NCBI RefSeq assembly: GCF_002005225.1
Contig: NZ_CP019724.1
Location: 7,482,001 to 7,546,000 of the forward strand
Direction of reading: 5' to 3'
DNA: 64,000 nucleotides
Origin: Streptomyces pactum
Lineage (GTDB): Bacteria; Actinomycetota; Actinomycetes; Streptomycetales; Streptomycetaceae
Translations under genes and position numbers: made by a program
The notes under the pieces: generated by a model
The model's database searches: none
Told to the model about the DNA's origin: nothing
Seen by the model: the letters and a program-made list of their open reading frames with translations, nothing else
In this document: positions 17,109-26,174 of the stretch, piece by piece
Numbering within the stretch: the first letter of the stretch is position 1
How the letters are laid out: the number at the start of each line of letters is the position of its first letter

Positions 17109-19547
17109 CTACGGCAGCTCCGGCAGGTCCTCGGCGTACAGCAGGGTCAGGTCGTCCGTGCTGGGATCGGCCACCTGGGCGACCCGGCTCGCGTGCCGCT
17201 CCACCATCGCCTCGAAGGTCTGCCGCGCGGTACGGCCGTTGCCGAAGGCCGGGCCCTTGGGGATCGCGGTGAAGTACTTCGTCAGCGCCTCGGACGCGCC
17301 CGGCGCCAGCCGGTACTCGTGCTCGTCGGCCTGCTGCTCCACGATCCGCAGCAGCTCCTCGGGCCCGTAGTCGCCGAAGGTGATGGTCCGGGAGAAGCGG
17401 GACGCCACCCCGGGGTTGACGGACAGGAAGCGCTCCATCTCCGCCGTGTACCCCGCGACGATCACCACGACCGCGTCGCGCTGGTCCTCCATCAGCTTCA
17501 CCAGCGTGTCGATGGCCTCCTTGCCGAAGTCCCGGCCCGCGTCCTCGGGGGACAGCGCGTACGCCTCGTCGATGAACAGCACGCCGCCGTGGGCCCGCTG
17601 GAACGCCTCCTGGGTGCGGATCGCCGTCGAGCCGATGTGCTCGCCGACCAGGTCGACCCGGGACACCTCGACCAGGTGTCCCTTGTCCAGCACGCCGAGG
17701 GAGGCGAGGATCTCGCCGTACAGCCGGGCGACCGTCGTCTTGCCGGTGCCGGGAGAGCCGGTGAAGACGAGGTGGCGTTTGACCGACGCGGCCTTCAGGC
17801 CCGCCTGCTGCCGGCGCCGGCCCACCTCGATCATGTCGGTCAGGGCCCGCACCTCGCGCTTGACGCTGTCGAGGCCCACCAGCGCGTCCAGTTCACCCAG
17901 TACGGCCTTGGAGGTCCGCGTCGGCTCCTGCGGCCCGGCGCCCGCGATCAGGGGCTCCTGTTCCGTGCTGCGCTGCCCCGGGATGGAGCCCAGCAGGCCG
18001 GGGGACTGGCTCACCGTCTGCACGACGGGCTCCGGCGCGGGAGGCGGCGTCAGGCCGCCGCTCTCGTCGCTGGTGCAGTCCTCGACGAGCGGCCCGGAGC
18101 CGTACGCCGTGTCCGGGCCGCCGTCCGCGAACTCGTACCCGCCGCGCGCGCACCGCTCCGTACGGCACTTGCGCAGTGTCGTGCGGCAGCCGTCGATCAC
18201 GTGGAAGCCGTAACCGGCGCTGCCGGTCACCCGGCAGTTCAGGAAGCTGCCGCGGCCGCCGGCCGACACGTAGACGCCCGCCTCGGAGGGGGAGTCGACC
18301 GTGCAGCGTTCGATGGTGGGGTCGGCGCCCTTGGTGACGATCACGCCGGTGCGGTTGCCGTCCAGGGTGCAGTTGTTCAGGGTGCCGCCGCTGCCGTGGT
18401 CGCGGAACCAGGCGCCGGTGGCCGCGTCCCGGATGCGGCAGTCGTCGAGCTGAGCGGTGGCGCCGTCGCTCACCGACACCGCCGTGTTGCGCACCTGCGA
18501 CAGGTCGCTGTCGACGACGTCCGCGCGTGAACCGCGGTCCAGGACGAACAGCGCGTCCGGCACGTCGTGCACCCGGCAGGAGTCGAGCACCGCCGTCGCG
18601 CCGTCGCTGACCCAGACCGCCGGGTAGTCGCCGGTGCTGTCGAAGATCTCGCACTGGTTGGCGTCCACCCGCGTGCCCGGGTCCCACACCGACAGGCCGT
18701 TTCGCCCGAACTGCCGCACGGTGGTGCGGGTCAGGGTGAGGACGGAGCGGGAACGCAGGTCGACCGCGTTCTCCGGGATGTCGTGGATACGGCAGTCGGC
18801 GAGCGTGAGCACCGCGTCCGTGTCGAGCGTGACGCCGTCGCCGGTGGTGCGGTGCACGTCGCAGTCGGTCATGTGGGCGGTGGCCCGGCCGGTGACCTGC
18901 ACGCCGCTGCCCCGCACCTCGTAGACCTCGCAGCCCACGGCCTCCAGCGAGGACCCCTCACCCGTCGCCGTCAGGCCCGAACCCGCGGCGTGGTGGACCC
19001 GGCAGCGGTCCAGCCGGGGGTGCGCGCCGGAGCGCACCGCGACGCCCGCCTGACCGGCCGAGACGACCTCGCACTCCTCGAACACGCCGCCCCCGCCGTC
19101 GAGGACGGCGATACCGACACCGGCCGGATTGTCGACGGTGCACCGCCGCACCGTCGGCCGGGCGCTGCCGCGCACCTCAATCCCGGACGCGGAACGCGTG
19201 ACCACCCGCAGGTCCAGCAGCTCCGGCGTCCCCTCCTCCACGAGCACCGCGGGAGCCGCCGCGTCCTGGCCCTCCACGTGCAGGTCCCGGATCACCGCCG
19301 AGGCGCGCACGGTCAGCGGGACCCCGTCGACCGGCGCGATCCGTACCGAACCCTGGGCGCCCTCGGGCCCGCGGAGGGTCACCGCGCGCTGGACGACGAG
19401 GTTCTCCCGGTAGGTCCCGGGGGCGACGGTGAGGACGTCACCGTCGGCCGCGGCCTCCAGGGCGGCGGCGAGCGATGCGTACTCACCTGTGCGGCGCCGC
19501 CACCGCGAGGTGCCGGTGTGCGTCACCTGGACCGTGCCCTGTGCCAT
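17109..19547 (-). CDS. Right-handed beta-helix / AAA+ ATPase (CbxX/SpoVK-type) fusion
   Basis: 812 residues. Residues about 1-520 are a parallel beta-helix of pectate-lyase type, with many short repeats ending in CRVHD-, CTVDN- or C-I-D-like turns. A Pro-rich linker leads to an AAA+ domain: Walker A GSPGTGKTTVARL (near residue 595), Walker B GGVLFIDEAYAL (near residue 655) and the arginine finger in GVASRFSRTITF. The ATPase belongs to the CbxX/CfqX group, which also includes EccA of type VII secretion. No signal peptide, so it is probably cytoplasmic. The role is unknown; substrate remodelling on a beta-helix scaffold is an inference. Confidence 0.87.
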   Translation of the reverse strand: MAQGTVQVTHTGTSRWRRRTGEYASLAAALEAAADGDVLTVAPGTYRENLVVQRAVTLRGPEGAQGSVRIAPVDGVPLTVRASAVIRDLHVEGQDAAAPAVLVEEGTPELLDLRVVTRSASGIEVRGSARPTVRRCTVDNPAGVGIAVLDGGGGVFEECEVVSAGQAGVAVRSGAHPRLDRCRVHHAAGSGLTATGEGSSLEAVGCEVYEVRGSGVQVTGRATAHMTDCDVHRTTGDGVTLDTDAVLTLADCRIHDIPENAVDLRSRSVLTLTRTTVRQFGRNGLSVWDPGTRVDANQCEIFDSTGDYPAVWVSDGATAVLDSCRVHDVPDALFVLDRGSRADVVDSDLSQVRNTAVSVSDGATAQLDDCRIRDAATGAWFRDHGSGGTLNNCTLDGNRTGVIVTKGADPTIERCTVDSPSEAGVYVSAGGRGSFLNCRVTGSAGYGFHVIDGCRTTLRKCRTERCARGGYEFADGGPDTAYGSGPLVEDCTSDESGGLTPPPAPEPVVQTVSQSPGLLGSIPGQRSTEQEPLIAGAGPQEPTRTSKAVLGELDALVGLDSVKREVRALTDMIEVGRRRQQAGLKAASVKRHLVFTGSPGTGKTTVARLYGEILASLGVLDKGHLVEVSRVDLVGEHIGSTAIRTQEAFQRAHGGVLFIDEAYALSPEDAGRDFGKEAIDTLVKLMEDQRDAVVVIVAGYTAEMERFLSVNPGVASRFSRTITFGDYGPEELLRIVEQQADEHEYRLAPGASEALTKYFTAIPKGPAFGNGRTARQTFEAMVERHASRVAQVADPSTDDLTLLYAEDLPELP

Positions 19548-19655
19548 GGCGTTGCTGTGCCCCCACCTCGTCGTACGCGGGTCGTCGCCGATTCGGTTCG
19601 GCCGGTCCACCGTAGCGTGCGCACAGGTGGTGAGTTGACCGGAGGCGGAAGCCCG

Positions 19656-20261
19656 TCAACTGCCCGCGCCGGTCCTGCCCCAGTCCGGGCCCGCCCGGTC
19701 CCACTCCCGTTCCAGGCGCGCGTAGCGGCGGCGGACCATGCGCCACACGACGATCCGCCGGCCGGTCTCGACCAGGGCGGCGGCCACCACGGCGGCACCG
19801 GAACCGGCGAGCACGGCGTGGGTCGTCGCGGTCGCGGAGTCCAGCGGGCGGGTCACCGCCCGGCCCCGTCCGTCCGTCCATATCGGGAAGCGGTCGCCGA
19901 TGGCCGGGTCGCCGATGCTCGCCATGACGGATCCCTCGTGCCGCGAGCCGTCCGGTGCGGTCCAGCCGGCCAGGACACGGCTGCGCAACTCCCCGGCGGA
20001 AGCGCCCTCGGGGTCGACGGTCATGGGCGGACGCTCCAGTGCGCGGACCACGGTGGCCGTCACCCGGTGCCGGGACTCGTGCTGGTCGCGCACCGACCGC
20101 TGCAGGGCGTCCTGCGCCGCGCCGCCCACGAGCGCGCCGGTCAGTGGGGCCGCCAACAGGATCAGCAGCAGTCCCGCCAGCGCCACCCACGCCTCGGCCC
20201 GGTCGGTCGCGCGGCACAGAGGATTGCGCCGCCAGCGCCAGAGCCCGCTGATCGCCCGCAC
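19656..20261 (-). CDS. Two-TM membrane protein of the Rv1733c type
   Basis: About 201 residues. WRRNPLCRATDRAEAWVALA leads into a first membrane helix (residues about 26-48), and a second lies at about 150-170, with an extracytoplasmic domain between them that contains GWTAPDGSRHEG and FPIWTDGRGR. This layout is common in actinobacteria and matches the Mycobacterium tuberculosis Rv1733c pattern. The GTG at 20261 is chosen for AAGGGGG 8 bases upstream; the longer GTG at 20309 lacks a ribosome site. Function unknown. Confidence 0.75.
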   Translation of the reverse strand: MRAISGLWRWRRNPLCRATDRAEAWVALAGLLLILLAAPLTGALVGGAAQDALQRSVRDQHESRHRVTATVVRALERPPMTVDPEGASAGELRSRVLAGWTAPDGSRHEGSVMASIGDPAIGDRFPIWTDGRGRAVTRPLDSATATTHAVLAGSGAAVVAAALVETGRRIVVWRMVRRRYARLEREWDRAGPDWGRTGAGS

Positions 20262-20461
20262 GATCCGCACCCCCTTCCGCTTCCTGCCGCCCCCGGCCGA
20301 GCCGTTCACGCGCGGGCCGGACCGGAAGAGCGCGCCATCGCCTCTCGTCAGGGCTCGCGGCCGGGTTTCTCATGAACGTCTCACGAAGCCCAACGCGCGG
20401 GCCGCGGACCGGGTTCCTGGGTGCACGCCGGTGTCCGGAACGCGGCCCGGGCAGCGCCACG

Positions 20462-21289
20462 TCACTCGACGGTCCGCACCGGGTCGCCGACCCGGACCGT
20501 GCCGCGGCCGACGGGGACCAGATTCTGCCCGAAGACCAGCTTGCCGTTGACGCTGCGATACCGCCCGAGGCTGTGCAGGGGCTCTCTGCCACGCCCGGCG
20601 GTGCCCTGGTCGGTGGTCGTCACGACGCACCGCCCGCACGGCTTGGCGACCCGGAAGGCGACCTCGCCGACGGCGATGCGGGACCAGCCGTCCTCGGCCC
20701 ACGGGCCGGTGCCGGAGACGACCAGGTTCGGCCGGAAGCGGTTCATGGGCAACGGGCCCTCGTCCGCGTGCTCGCCCACGGCGATCAGGGAGTTGAGGGC
20801 GTCGAGGGAGGCCGTGGTCACGAGCAGCAGCGGGAAGCCGTCGGCGAAGGAGACGGTCTCGCCCGGCAGCGCGTACTCCGGGTCCACGGGCCGGCGCGAG
20901 GCGGGGTCGTCCAGGTACACCAGCCGCACGTCCGCGCCGAGGAAGTCGCTGCACCAGGCGTGCGCGGCCCCGCCCTCCGCGGGGAGCGCCTCGACCTTGT
21001 CGCGGAAGAGCTGCGTCACAACCGGACCCCCCGCACGGGGGACCGGCACCGTAAGCGGCTCCCGGCCGGGCGCGGACAGCCGGACACCGCCGCCGGGCAG
21101 AAGCTCGGCGGCGGCCAGGGCGAGGCGCGGCTGCCGGCGTTGCGTGACGACCTTTCCCCCGTTATCGATCAGCATCCAGCGACGGTCTCCGGTCAGCCCC
21201 CAGGGCTCCACGACGGCTTCCCGGAGCGACAGGCTCCGGAACGCTTTCACCGGATGGACGTGGATCGACTGCAGTCGCGCGTTCCCCAT
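20462..21289 (-). CDS. MOSC-domain molybdenum cofactor protein (YcbX-like)
   Basis: 275 residues with an N-terminal beta-barrel MOSC_N (LQSIHVHPVKAFRSLSL, WGLTGDRRWMLID) and a C-terminal MOSC domain. The conserved cysteine lies in AKPCGRCVVTTTDQGTAGRG. MOSC proteins bind molybdenum cofactor through that Cys; YcbX/mARC relatives reduce N-hydroxylated compounds. This one lacks the ferredoxin domain found in some YcbX proteins. ATG start at 21289. Confidence 0.87.
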   Translation of the reverse strand: MGNARLQSIHVHPVKAFRSLSLREAVVEPWGLTGDRRWMLIDNGGKVVTQRRQPRLALAAAELLPGGGVRLSAPGREPLTVPVPRAGGPVVTQLFRDKVEALPAEGGAAHAWCSDFLGADVRLVYLDDPASRRPVDPEYALPGETVSFADGFPLLLVTTASLDALNSLIAVGEHADEGPLPMNRFRPNLVVSGTGPWAEDGWSRIAVGEVAFRVAKPCGRCVVTTTDQGTAGRGREPLHSLGRYRSVNGKLVFGQNLVPVGRGTVRVGDPVRTVE

Positions 21290-21331
21290 GGGGTCATCGT
21301 GCCAGGTGGCACCGACAACACCGGGTCCGGC

Positions 21332-21772
21332 TCAGTAGCCGCGGTACTGCTGCTGGTTGTACGGATCCTGATACGGAGCCGGGGCCGGCCGGGGAGCCGC
21401 GGGGCGCATCGCCTCGTACCCCGCGGGGCCGGGCGCGGCCGGGCGGGGCTGCTGCGGCTGCTGGGGGCCGGGGTATCCGCGCGGCGCGGTCGCCTGGTGC
21501 GGGATGTACGCGGCGGGGGCCTGCTGCAGCGGGGCGGGCTGCGGCACCTGCTGCGGGTAGCCGTAGGAGGGCTGGGAGGGGCCGGCCGGGAGGGCGGGCA
21601 GAGCCGGCGGGAGGGCGGGCAGGTGGCTGCCCGGCGCGTCGTACGCGGCGGGGACCCGGATCGGGGCGATCTGCGGGGTCCCCCGCTCGGCCACGAGCGA
21701 GTCGTAGATCGGAGTGTCCGGGAAGGAGGCGGAGTAATAGCCGCCGCCATAAGTGGAGCGGGGGGAGGTCAT
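21332..21772 (-). CDS. Pro/Gln/Tyr-rich conserved hypothetical protein (DUF6643-like)
   Basis: 146 residues. The N-terminal 45 are well ordered in composition (TYGGGYYSASFPDTPIYDSL, then GTPQIAPIRVPAAYD), followed by a low-complexity Pro/Gln/Ala/Tyr tail. Streptomyces share this conserved head with variable tails; DUF6643 is my best recollection. The ribosome site is weak, so the message may be leaderless or poorly translated. Function unknown. Confidence 0.6.
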   Translation of the reverse strand: MTSPRSTYGGGYYSASFPDTPIYDSLVAERGTPQIAPIRVPAAYDAPGSHLPALPPALPALPAGPSQPSYGYPQQVPQPAPLQQAPAAYIPHQATAPRGYPGPQQPQQPRPAAPGPAGYEAMRPAAPRPAPAPYQDPYNQQQYRGY

Positions 21773-22085
21773 GGCACATAAGTTAAGCCCACGATGTGCT
21801 GGTTGGGGAGACCGATAAGAGGGTTGTTTTACGTGTCCGCAGTGACCTGGGATCCCCAATGTGAGCGAACTTGGCAAAATAGGGCATCGCGCGGCGCGAT
21901 CTTGCGGTAAAGGCCGAGTTCCAGGTGGGTTACCGGCGGTTGGCCGGACGTCTTGCCCGCGGTTGTCCGGACGTCTTGCCCCACTCCTCGCCAGGGGCGG
22001 GCGACGAGGGGAATAGGTTGGGCGGGGAGAACTTGGCGAACCGCCGGGACGCGACCCGGTTCGGTGACACGTGATGGGGGCGGAC
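21773..22085. promoter_or_regulatory. Divergent intergenic region with paired direct repeats
   Basis: No gene in 313 bp. It holds a perfect 15-bp palindrome at 21886-21900 (arms ATCGCGC/GCGCGAT) and two 21-bp direct repeats at 21938-21958 and 21961-21981 that differ at one base. The repeats lie 105 bp upstream of the TerD-family gene and could be regulator sites. Confidence 0.45.
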
Positions 22086-23402
22086 ATGTCCATGTCGAAA
22101 GGATCGAACACCCCGGTGCCGACGACGGCGCTGCGGGTCGAACTGGGCTGGCGATCCGGCCCCGGTGTGCCCGACGCGGACGCCTCGGCCCTGCTCCTGG
22201 TCGGCGGGAGGGTCCGGTCCGACGCGGACTTCGTCTTCTACAACCAGCCGGCGCACTCCTCCGGCGCGGTGCGTCACGAGGGCAAGCGGGACGCCGGCGG
22301 CCGAGTCACCGACAGCCTGCTCGTCGACCTCGCGCGCGTGGAGCCCGCGATCGAGACCGTGATCCTCGCGGCCTCCTCGGACGGCGGGCCGTTCGGCAAG
22401 GTGCCCGAGCTGTACATCGAGGTCCGCGACGCCGCGCGGAACACCGTGGCGGCCCGGTTCGACAATCCGGGCGCGACCGTGGAGACGGCCTTCGTGCTCG
22501 GCGAGTTCTACCGCCGCCAGGGCGCCTGGAAGTTCCGTGCCGTCGGCCAGGGTTACGACAGCGGGCTCGAGGGCCTGGCCACCGACTACGGCATCTCGGT
22601 GGACGAACCGCAGCAGGCGAGCCCGGCCGCCCCGCCCGCTGCTCCGCCCACCCCGCCCGCTCCTCCGGCACCGCAGGCCCCCGCCGTCACCACGCCCCCG
22701 CCGGCACCCCCGGCCCCGAGCGCGACGCCGCCGGCCGCCGCTCCGCCGCCGGCCGCCGAGCCGGTCCGCCTGACCAAGGTCACGCTCACCAAGGCGGCGC
22801 CCTCCGTCTCGCTGGCCAAACAGGGCGGCACCTCGGGCGCCATGCGCGTCCACCTCAACTGGCAGACGCGCAAGCAGTTCTCCGGCTGGGCCCGCAAGCT
22901 CGGCCGCCCGATGGCCATGCACGACGACCTCGACCTCGACCTGTGCTGCCTGTACGAACTCACCGACGGCAGCAAGGGAGTCGTCCAGGCTCTCGGCAAC
23001 GCCTTCGGATCCCTGCACCAGCCGCCGTTCATCCACCTCGACGGCGACGACCGCACCGGCGCCGTGACGACCGGTGAGAACCTCACCGTCAGTCTCGACC
23101 ACAAGCAGCACTTCCGGCGCGTCCTCGTCTTCGTCACCATCTACGAGGGGGCCCGCTCCTTCGCCGACCTGCACGCCACAGTCACCCTCCAGCCGCAGTA
23201 CGGCGCCCCGATCGACTTCTCGCTCGACGAGTGCACGGTCCCCTCGACGGTGTGCGCCCTCGCACTGATCACCAACACCGGCAGCGACCTGGTAGTCCAG
23301 CGCGAGGCCCGCTACCTGGTGCCCGAACGCGGGGTGAGCCCGCAGCGGACGGTCGACCACGCCTACGGCTGGGGCATGAACTGGACCCCCGGCCGGAAGT
23401 GA
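22086..23402 (+). CDS. Two-domain TerD/TerA-family stress protein
   Basis: 438 residues. The N-terminal TerD domain (residues 1-180) keeps [28 protein letters not shown] and [20 protein letters not shown] Pro/Ala linker of about 45 residues joins a C-terminal TerA-like domain ([35 protein letters not shown] at the end). TerD domains bind calcium and take part in tellurite and envelope-stress responses. The start is ambiguous among GTG 22071, ATG 22074 and ATG 22086; the last fits the usual start of the family and has GGGGGCGG upstream. Confidence 0.85.
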   Translation: MSMSKGSNTPVPTTALRVELGWRSGPGVPDADASALLLVGGRVRSDADFVFYNQPAHSSGAVRHEGKRDAGGRVTDSLLVDLARVEPAIETVILAASSDGGPFGKVPELYIEVRDAARNTVAARFDNPGATVETAFVLGEFYRRQGAWKFRAVGQGYDSGLEGLATDYGISVDEPQQASPAAPPAAPPTPPAPPAPQAPAVTTPPPAPPAPSATPPAAAPPPAAEPVRLTKVTLTKAAPSVSLAKQGGTSGAMRVHLNWQTRKQFSGWARKLGRPMAMHDDLDLDLCCLYELTDGSKGVVQALGNAFGSLHQPPFIHLDGDDRTGAVTTGENLTVSLDHKQHFRRVLVFVTIYEGARSFADLHATVTLQPQYGAPIDFSLDECTVPSTVCALALITNTGSDLVVQREARYLVPERGVSPQRTVDHAYGWGMNWTPGRK

Positions 23403-23424
23403 ACCCCCTCCCCGGCGCGGGCGC

Positions 23425-24627
23425 TCAGCCCTCGTCCGGAAGGGCGTCCGGACGGGCGTAGGTGCGGCCCTTCCAGGCCGCACCGCGCCCCCGGTAGTGC
23501 CGCACCGCCGAGTCGACCGTCATCAGGAGGTACAGGAACGCGGTGAACGGCAGCAGCGGGGCCAGCCACAGCGGCTGCCGGTAGTAGCGCAGCATCGGCA
23601 CGTACGTCCCCGCCATCACCAGCCAGGCGCCACCGCCGAGGACGGCCGCCGCCGCACTCCCCGTCGCCGCGCCCACGACCACCGACACCGGCGGCACGAG
23701 GTACACCAGGGCCAGGCCGACGACCGTCGCGGCGAGCACCAGCGGGTTGTGCCGCAGTTGCGCGTACGCGCTGCGCGCCACCATCCGCCACAGGTCGTGC
23801 AGCCGCGGATACGGCCGCACACTGTCCACCCGGTCGGCCAGGCCCAGCCAGACGCGCCCGCCGCCGCCCTTGACCGCTCGGGCGAGGGCCACGTCGTCGA
23901 TGACGGCGTGCCGGATGGCCTCCGGGATCCGCGCCCGCTCGGCGGTCTCCGCGCGCAGCAGCACACAGCCGCCCGCCGCTGCCGCCGTCCGCGTGTCCCT
24001 CGAGCCGATCCACCTGAAGGGGTACAACTGGGCGAAGAAGTAGACGAAGGCCGGCACCACGAGCCGCTCCCACACGCTCTCCACCCGCAGTCGGGCCATC
24101 TGCGAGACGACGTCGAAGCCGCCGGTGCGGGCGGCCGCCACCAGCCGGCGCAGGCTGTCCGGCGCGTGGGCGATGTCGGCGTCCGTCAGCAGCAGGTACT
24201 CGGGCTCATGCGCGCGTGCCAGGTCGATGCCGTGCCGCACCGCCCACAGCTTGCCCGTCCAGCCGTCGGGCGGCTCCCCCGGCGAGGCCACGGTGAGGGG
24301 CAGACCCTCCTGCCGCCGGGCCAGCTCGCACGCCAGCCCGCCCGTGCCGTCCGTGCTGCCGTCGTCGATCAGGAAGACCTCCGCCCGCCCCGGATAGTCC
24401 TGGGCGAGCAGCGACGGCAGGCTGCCGGGCAGGACCGCCGCCTCGTCGCGCGCCGGGACGACGACGCACACGGAGGGCCAGGCGCCGGGCTCCTCCCGGG
24501 CCGGCAACCCGACGTCCGTACGCCAGAAGAAGCCCCGGGCGAGCAGCAGCCACAGCCAGGAGGCGAGGGACAGGGCGGACACGAAGGTCACGACGGTCAT
24601 GGGCGAAGTCCACGCATCGGCGCTCAC
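23425..24627 (-). CDS. Membrane glycosyltransferase family 2 (HpnB-like)
   Basis: 400 residues. An N-terminal membrane helix (residues about 12-30) is followed by a GT-A domain with CVVVPARDEAAVLPGSL, a DDGSTDGT strand, LLLTDADIAHAP (DxD-like) and VIDDVALARAVK. Two or three C-terminal membrane helices come last. The arrangement resembles HpnB, the hopanoid-associated glycosyltransferase. No squalene or hopanoid genes are nearby, so the acceptor is open. GTG 24627 and ATG 24600 are both possible starts. Confidence 0.83.
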   Translation of the reverse strand: MSADAWTSPMTVVTFVSALSLASWLWLLLARGFFWRTDVGLPAREEPGAWPSVCVVVPARDEAAVLPGSLPSLLAQDYPGRAEVFLIDDGSTDGTGGLACELARRQEGLPLTVASPGEPPDGWTGKLWAVRHGIDLARAHEPEYLLLTDADIAHAPDSLRRLVAAARTGGFDVVSQMARLRVESVWERLVVPAFVYFFAQLYPFRWIGSRDTRTAAAAGGCVLLRAETAERARIPEAIRHAVIDDVALARAVKGGGGRVWLGLADRVDSVRPYPRLHDLWRMVARSAYAQLRHNPLVLAATVVGLALVYLVPPVSVVVGAATGSAAAAVLGGGAWLVMAGTYVPMLRYYRQPLWLAPLLPFTAFLYLLMTVDSAVRHYRGRGAAWKGRTYARPDALPDEG

Positions 24628-24684
24628 GTGCGCAGTCTGCCCCACGGCACCGGCCCGCGGCGGCGCATCGTCTATGGTGGCCGG

Positions 24685-25470
24685 GTGAAGATCGCGCTCA
24701 TGGACTCCGGAATCGGTCTGCTGGCGGCCACCGCCGCGGTACGGCGCCTGCGACCGGACGCCGATCTCATCCTGTCCCTGGACCCCGACGGCATGCCCTG
24801 GGGCCCGCGTACCCCCGAGGACCTGACCGCGCGGGCCGTGGCCGTGGCCGAGGCCGCCGCCGCGCACCGCCCGGACGCCCTGATCGTCGGCTGCAACACC
24901 GCCACCGTGCACGCACTGCCCGCGCTGCGCGCCCGGCTGGAGCCCGCACTGCCGGTCATCGGCACCGTCCCGGCGATCAAGCCCGCCGCGGCCGGCGGCG
25001 GACCCGTGGCGATCTGGGCGACACCCGCCACCACCGGCAGCTCCTACCAGCGCGGTCTCATCGAGGACTACGCCGGCGACGCGACGGTCACCGAGGTGCC
25101 GTGCCCCGGGCTCGCCGACGCCGTCGAGCACGCGGACGAGACCGCGATCACCGCGGCCGTCGCCGCCGCGGCCGCCCTGACACCCGACGCGGTGACGACC
25201 GTCGTCCTGGGCTGCACCCATTACGAACTGGTCGCCGAACGCATCCGTGCCGCCGTTCAGCGCCCCGGCGCCCCGCGCCTCGTCCTGCACGGCTCCGCCG
25301 GTGCGGTCGCCGCCCAGGCACTGCGCCGGATCGGCGCCCGCCCGGACCCCGGCGCCCCGGCCGAGGGCACGCTCACCGTCCTGCTGAGCGGACGGGAGGG
25401 CACGCTGCCCGCGCCCGCGCTGGCCTACGCCGAGGGCCGGCTCCTGCGCGCGGTCACACCCGCCCGCTGA
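24685..25470 (+). CDS. Glutamate/aspartate racemase-family protein (MurI-like)
   Basis: 261 residues beginning KIALMDSGIGLLA, with the two catalytic cysteines in VGCNTATVHALP (near residue 73) and VLGCTHYELVAE (near residue 179). This is the cofactor-independent amino acid racemase pattern; MurI supplies D-glutamate for peptidoglycan. The protein is divergent from MurI in detail and sits alone, so it may be a second racemase or act on another amino acid. The GTG at 24685 has only a weak ribosome site. Confidence 0.82.
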   Translation: MKIALMDSGIGLLAATAAVRRLRPDADLILSLDPDGMPWGPRTPEDLTARAVAVAEAAAAHRPDALIVGCNTATVHALPALRARLEPALPVIGTVPAIKPAAAGGGPVAIWATPATTGSSYQRGLIEDYAGDATVTEVPCPGLADAVEHADETAITAAVAAAAALTPDAVTTVVLGCTHYELVAERIRAAVQRPGAPRLVLHGSAGAVAAQALRRIGARPDPGAPAEGTLTVLLSGREGTLPAPALAYAEGRLLRAVTPAR

Positions 25471-25531
25471 CCGGCGGGCCCGCCCGGTCGGCCCAGTCAC
25501 CCTGTGCGACGAGGTACCCGCACAGCGAAAC

Positions 25532-26092
25532 ATGAGTAACCTCGTATCCATGAGGCATCGCCGCGGCGAGAGCACCCCACAGCCGGACGTCTGGACCGGA
25601 CGTGCCACCAACCGGGTCCAGTGGTTCCTGGCGCTCATCGGCGCCGCCTGCATGGCGCTCGGCATCGCGCTGGCCGTCGAATCGGCCTGGGAGTCCGGCG
25701 TCGCCCCGCTCGCCATGGCGGTCGTCGGCTGCATCGCGGCGGGACTGCTGGTGCTCTTCGGCACGCTGGCGTTCGTGCACGTCGCGCTGAGAGTCGACGA
25801 GGAATGCCTCGAGGTGCGCTGCGGCCACATCGGCCTGCCCCGTCGCCGCATCCCCCTCTCCCACGTCGCGGGCGCCGAGTTCGCCCCGCACGTCACCCCG
25901 CGCCACTGGGGCGGCTGGGGCTACCGCTGGCGGCCGGAGAAGGGCACCGCGGTCGTGGTACGGCGCGGGGAGGGCGTGGTTCTGCGCCTGTGGGACGGCC
26001 ACACCTTCACGATCACCGTGGACGACGCGGAAGTGGCAGTCCAGGTCATCAAGGACCGACTGCGCCCGAAGGCTCCCGGCCCCGCCCACTGA
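25532..26092 (+). CDS. Small membrane protein with PH-like C-terminal domain
   Basis: 186 residues: two membrane helices (residues about 33-55 and 62-88), then a cytoplasmic beta-rich region with LEVRCGHIGLPRRRIPL, GGWGYRWRPEKGTAVVVRRG and TITVDDAEVAVQVIKDRL. This is typical of actinobacterial DUF3093/bPH-type proteins, but I cannot fix the family. ATG 25532 or 25550 could be the start. Confidence 0.75.
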   Translation: MSNLVSMRHRRGESTPQPDVWTGRATNRVQWFLALIGAACMALGIALAVESAWESGVAPLAMAVVGCIAAGLLVLFGTLAFVHVALRVDEECLEVRCGHIGLPRRRIPLSHVAGAEFAPHVTPRHWGGWGYRWRPEKGTAVVVRRGEGVVLRLWDGHTFTITVDDAEVAVQVIKDRLRPKAPGPAH

Positions 26093-26174
26093 ACGCCGCG
26101 AGGTCCGGGCGGGGAAGGCGCCTCCTCGCGTATCGCCATAGCGCGCATCGTCATGAAGGGCCGGGCACCGGCGT

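Noticed and set aside
13206..18530. Very long rightward open frame of about 1770 codons
   Set aside because: It crosses the DeoR, membrane-hydrolase and beta-helix/AAA genes. The product is Arg/Pro/Gly-rich with no domain and is explained by GC bias on the opposite strand or another frame.
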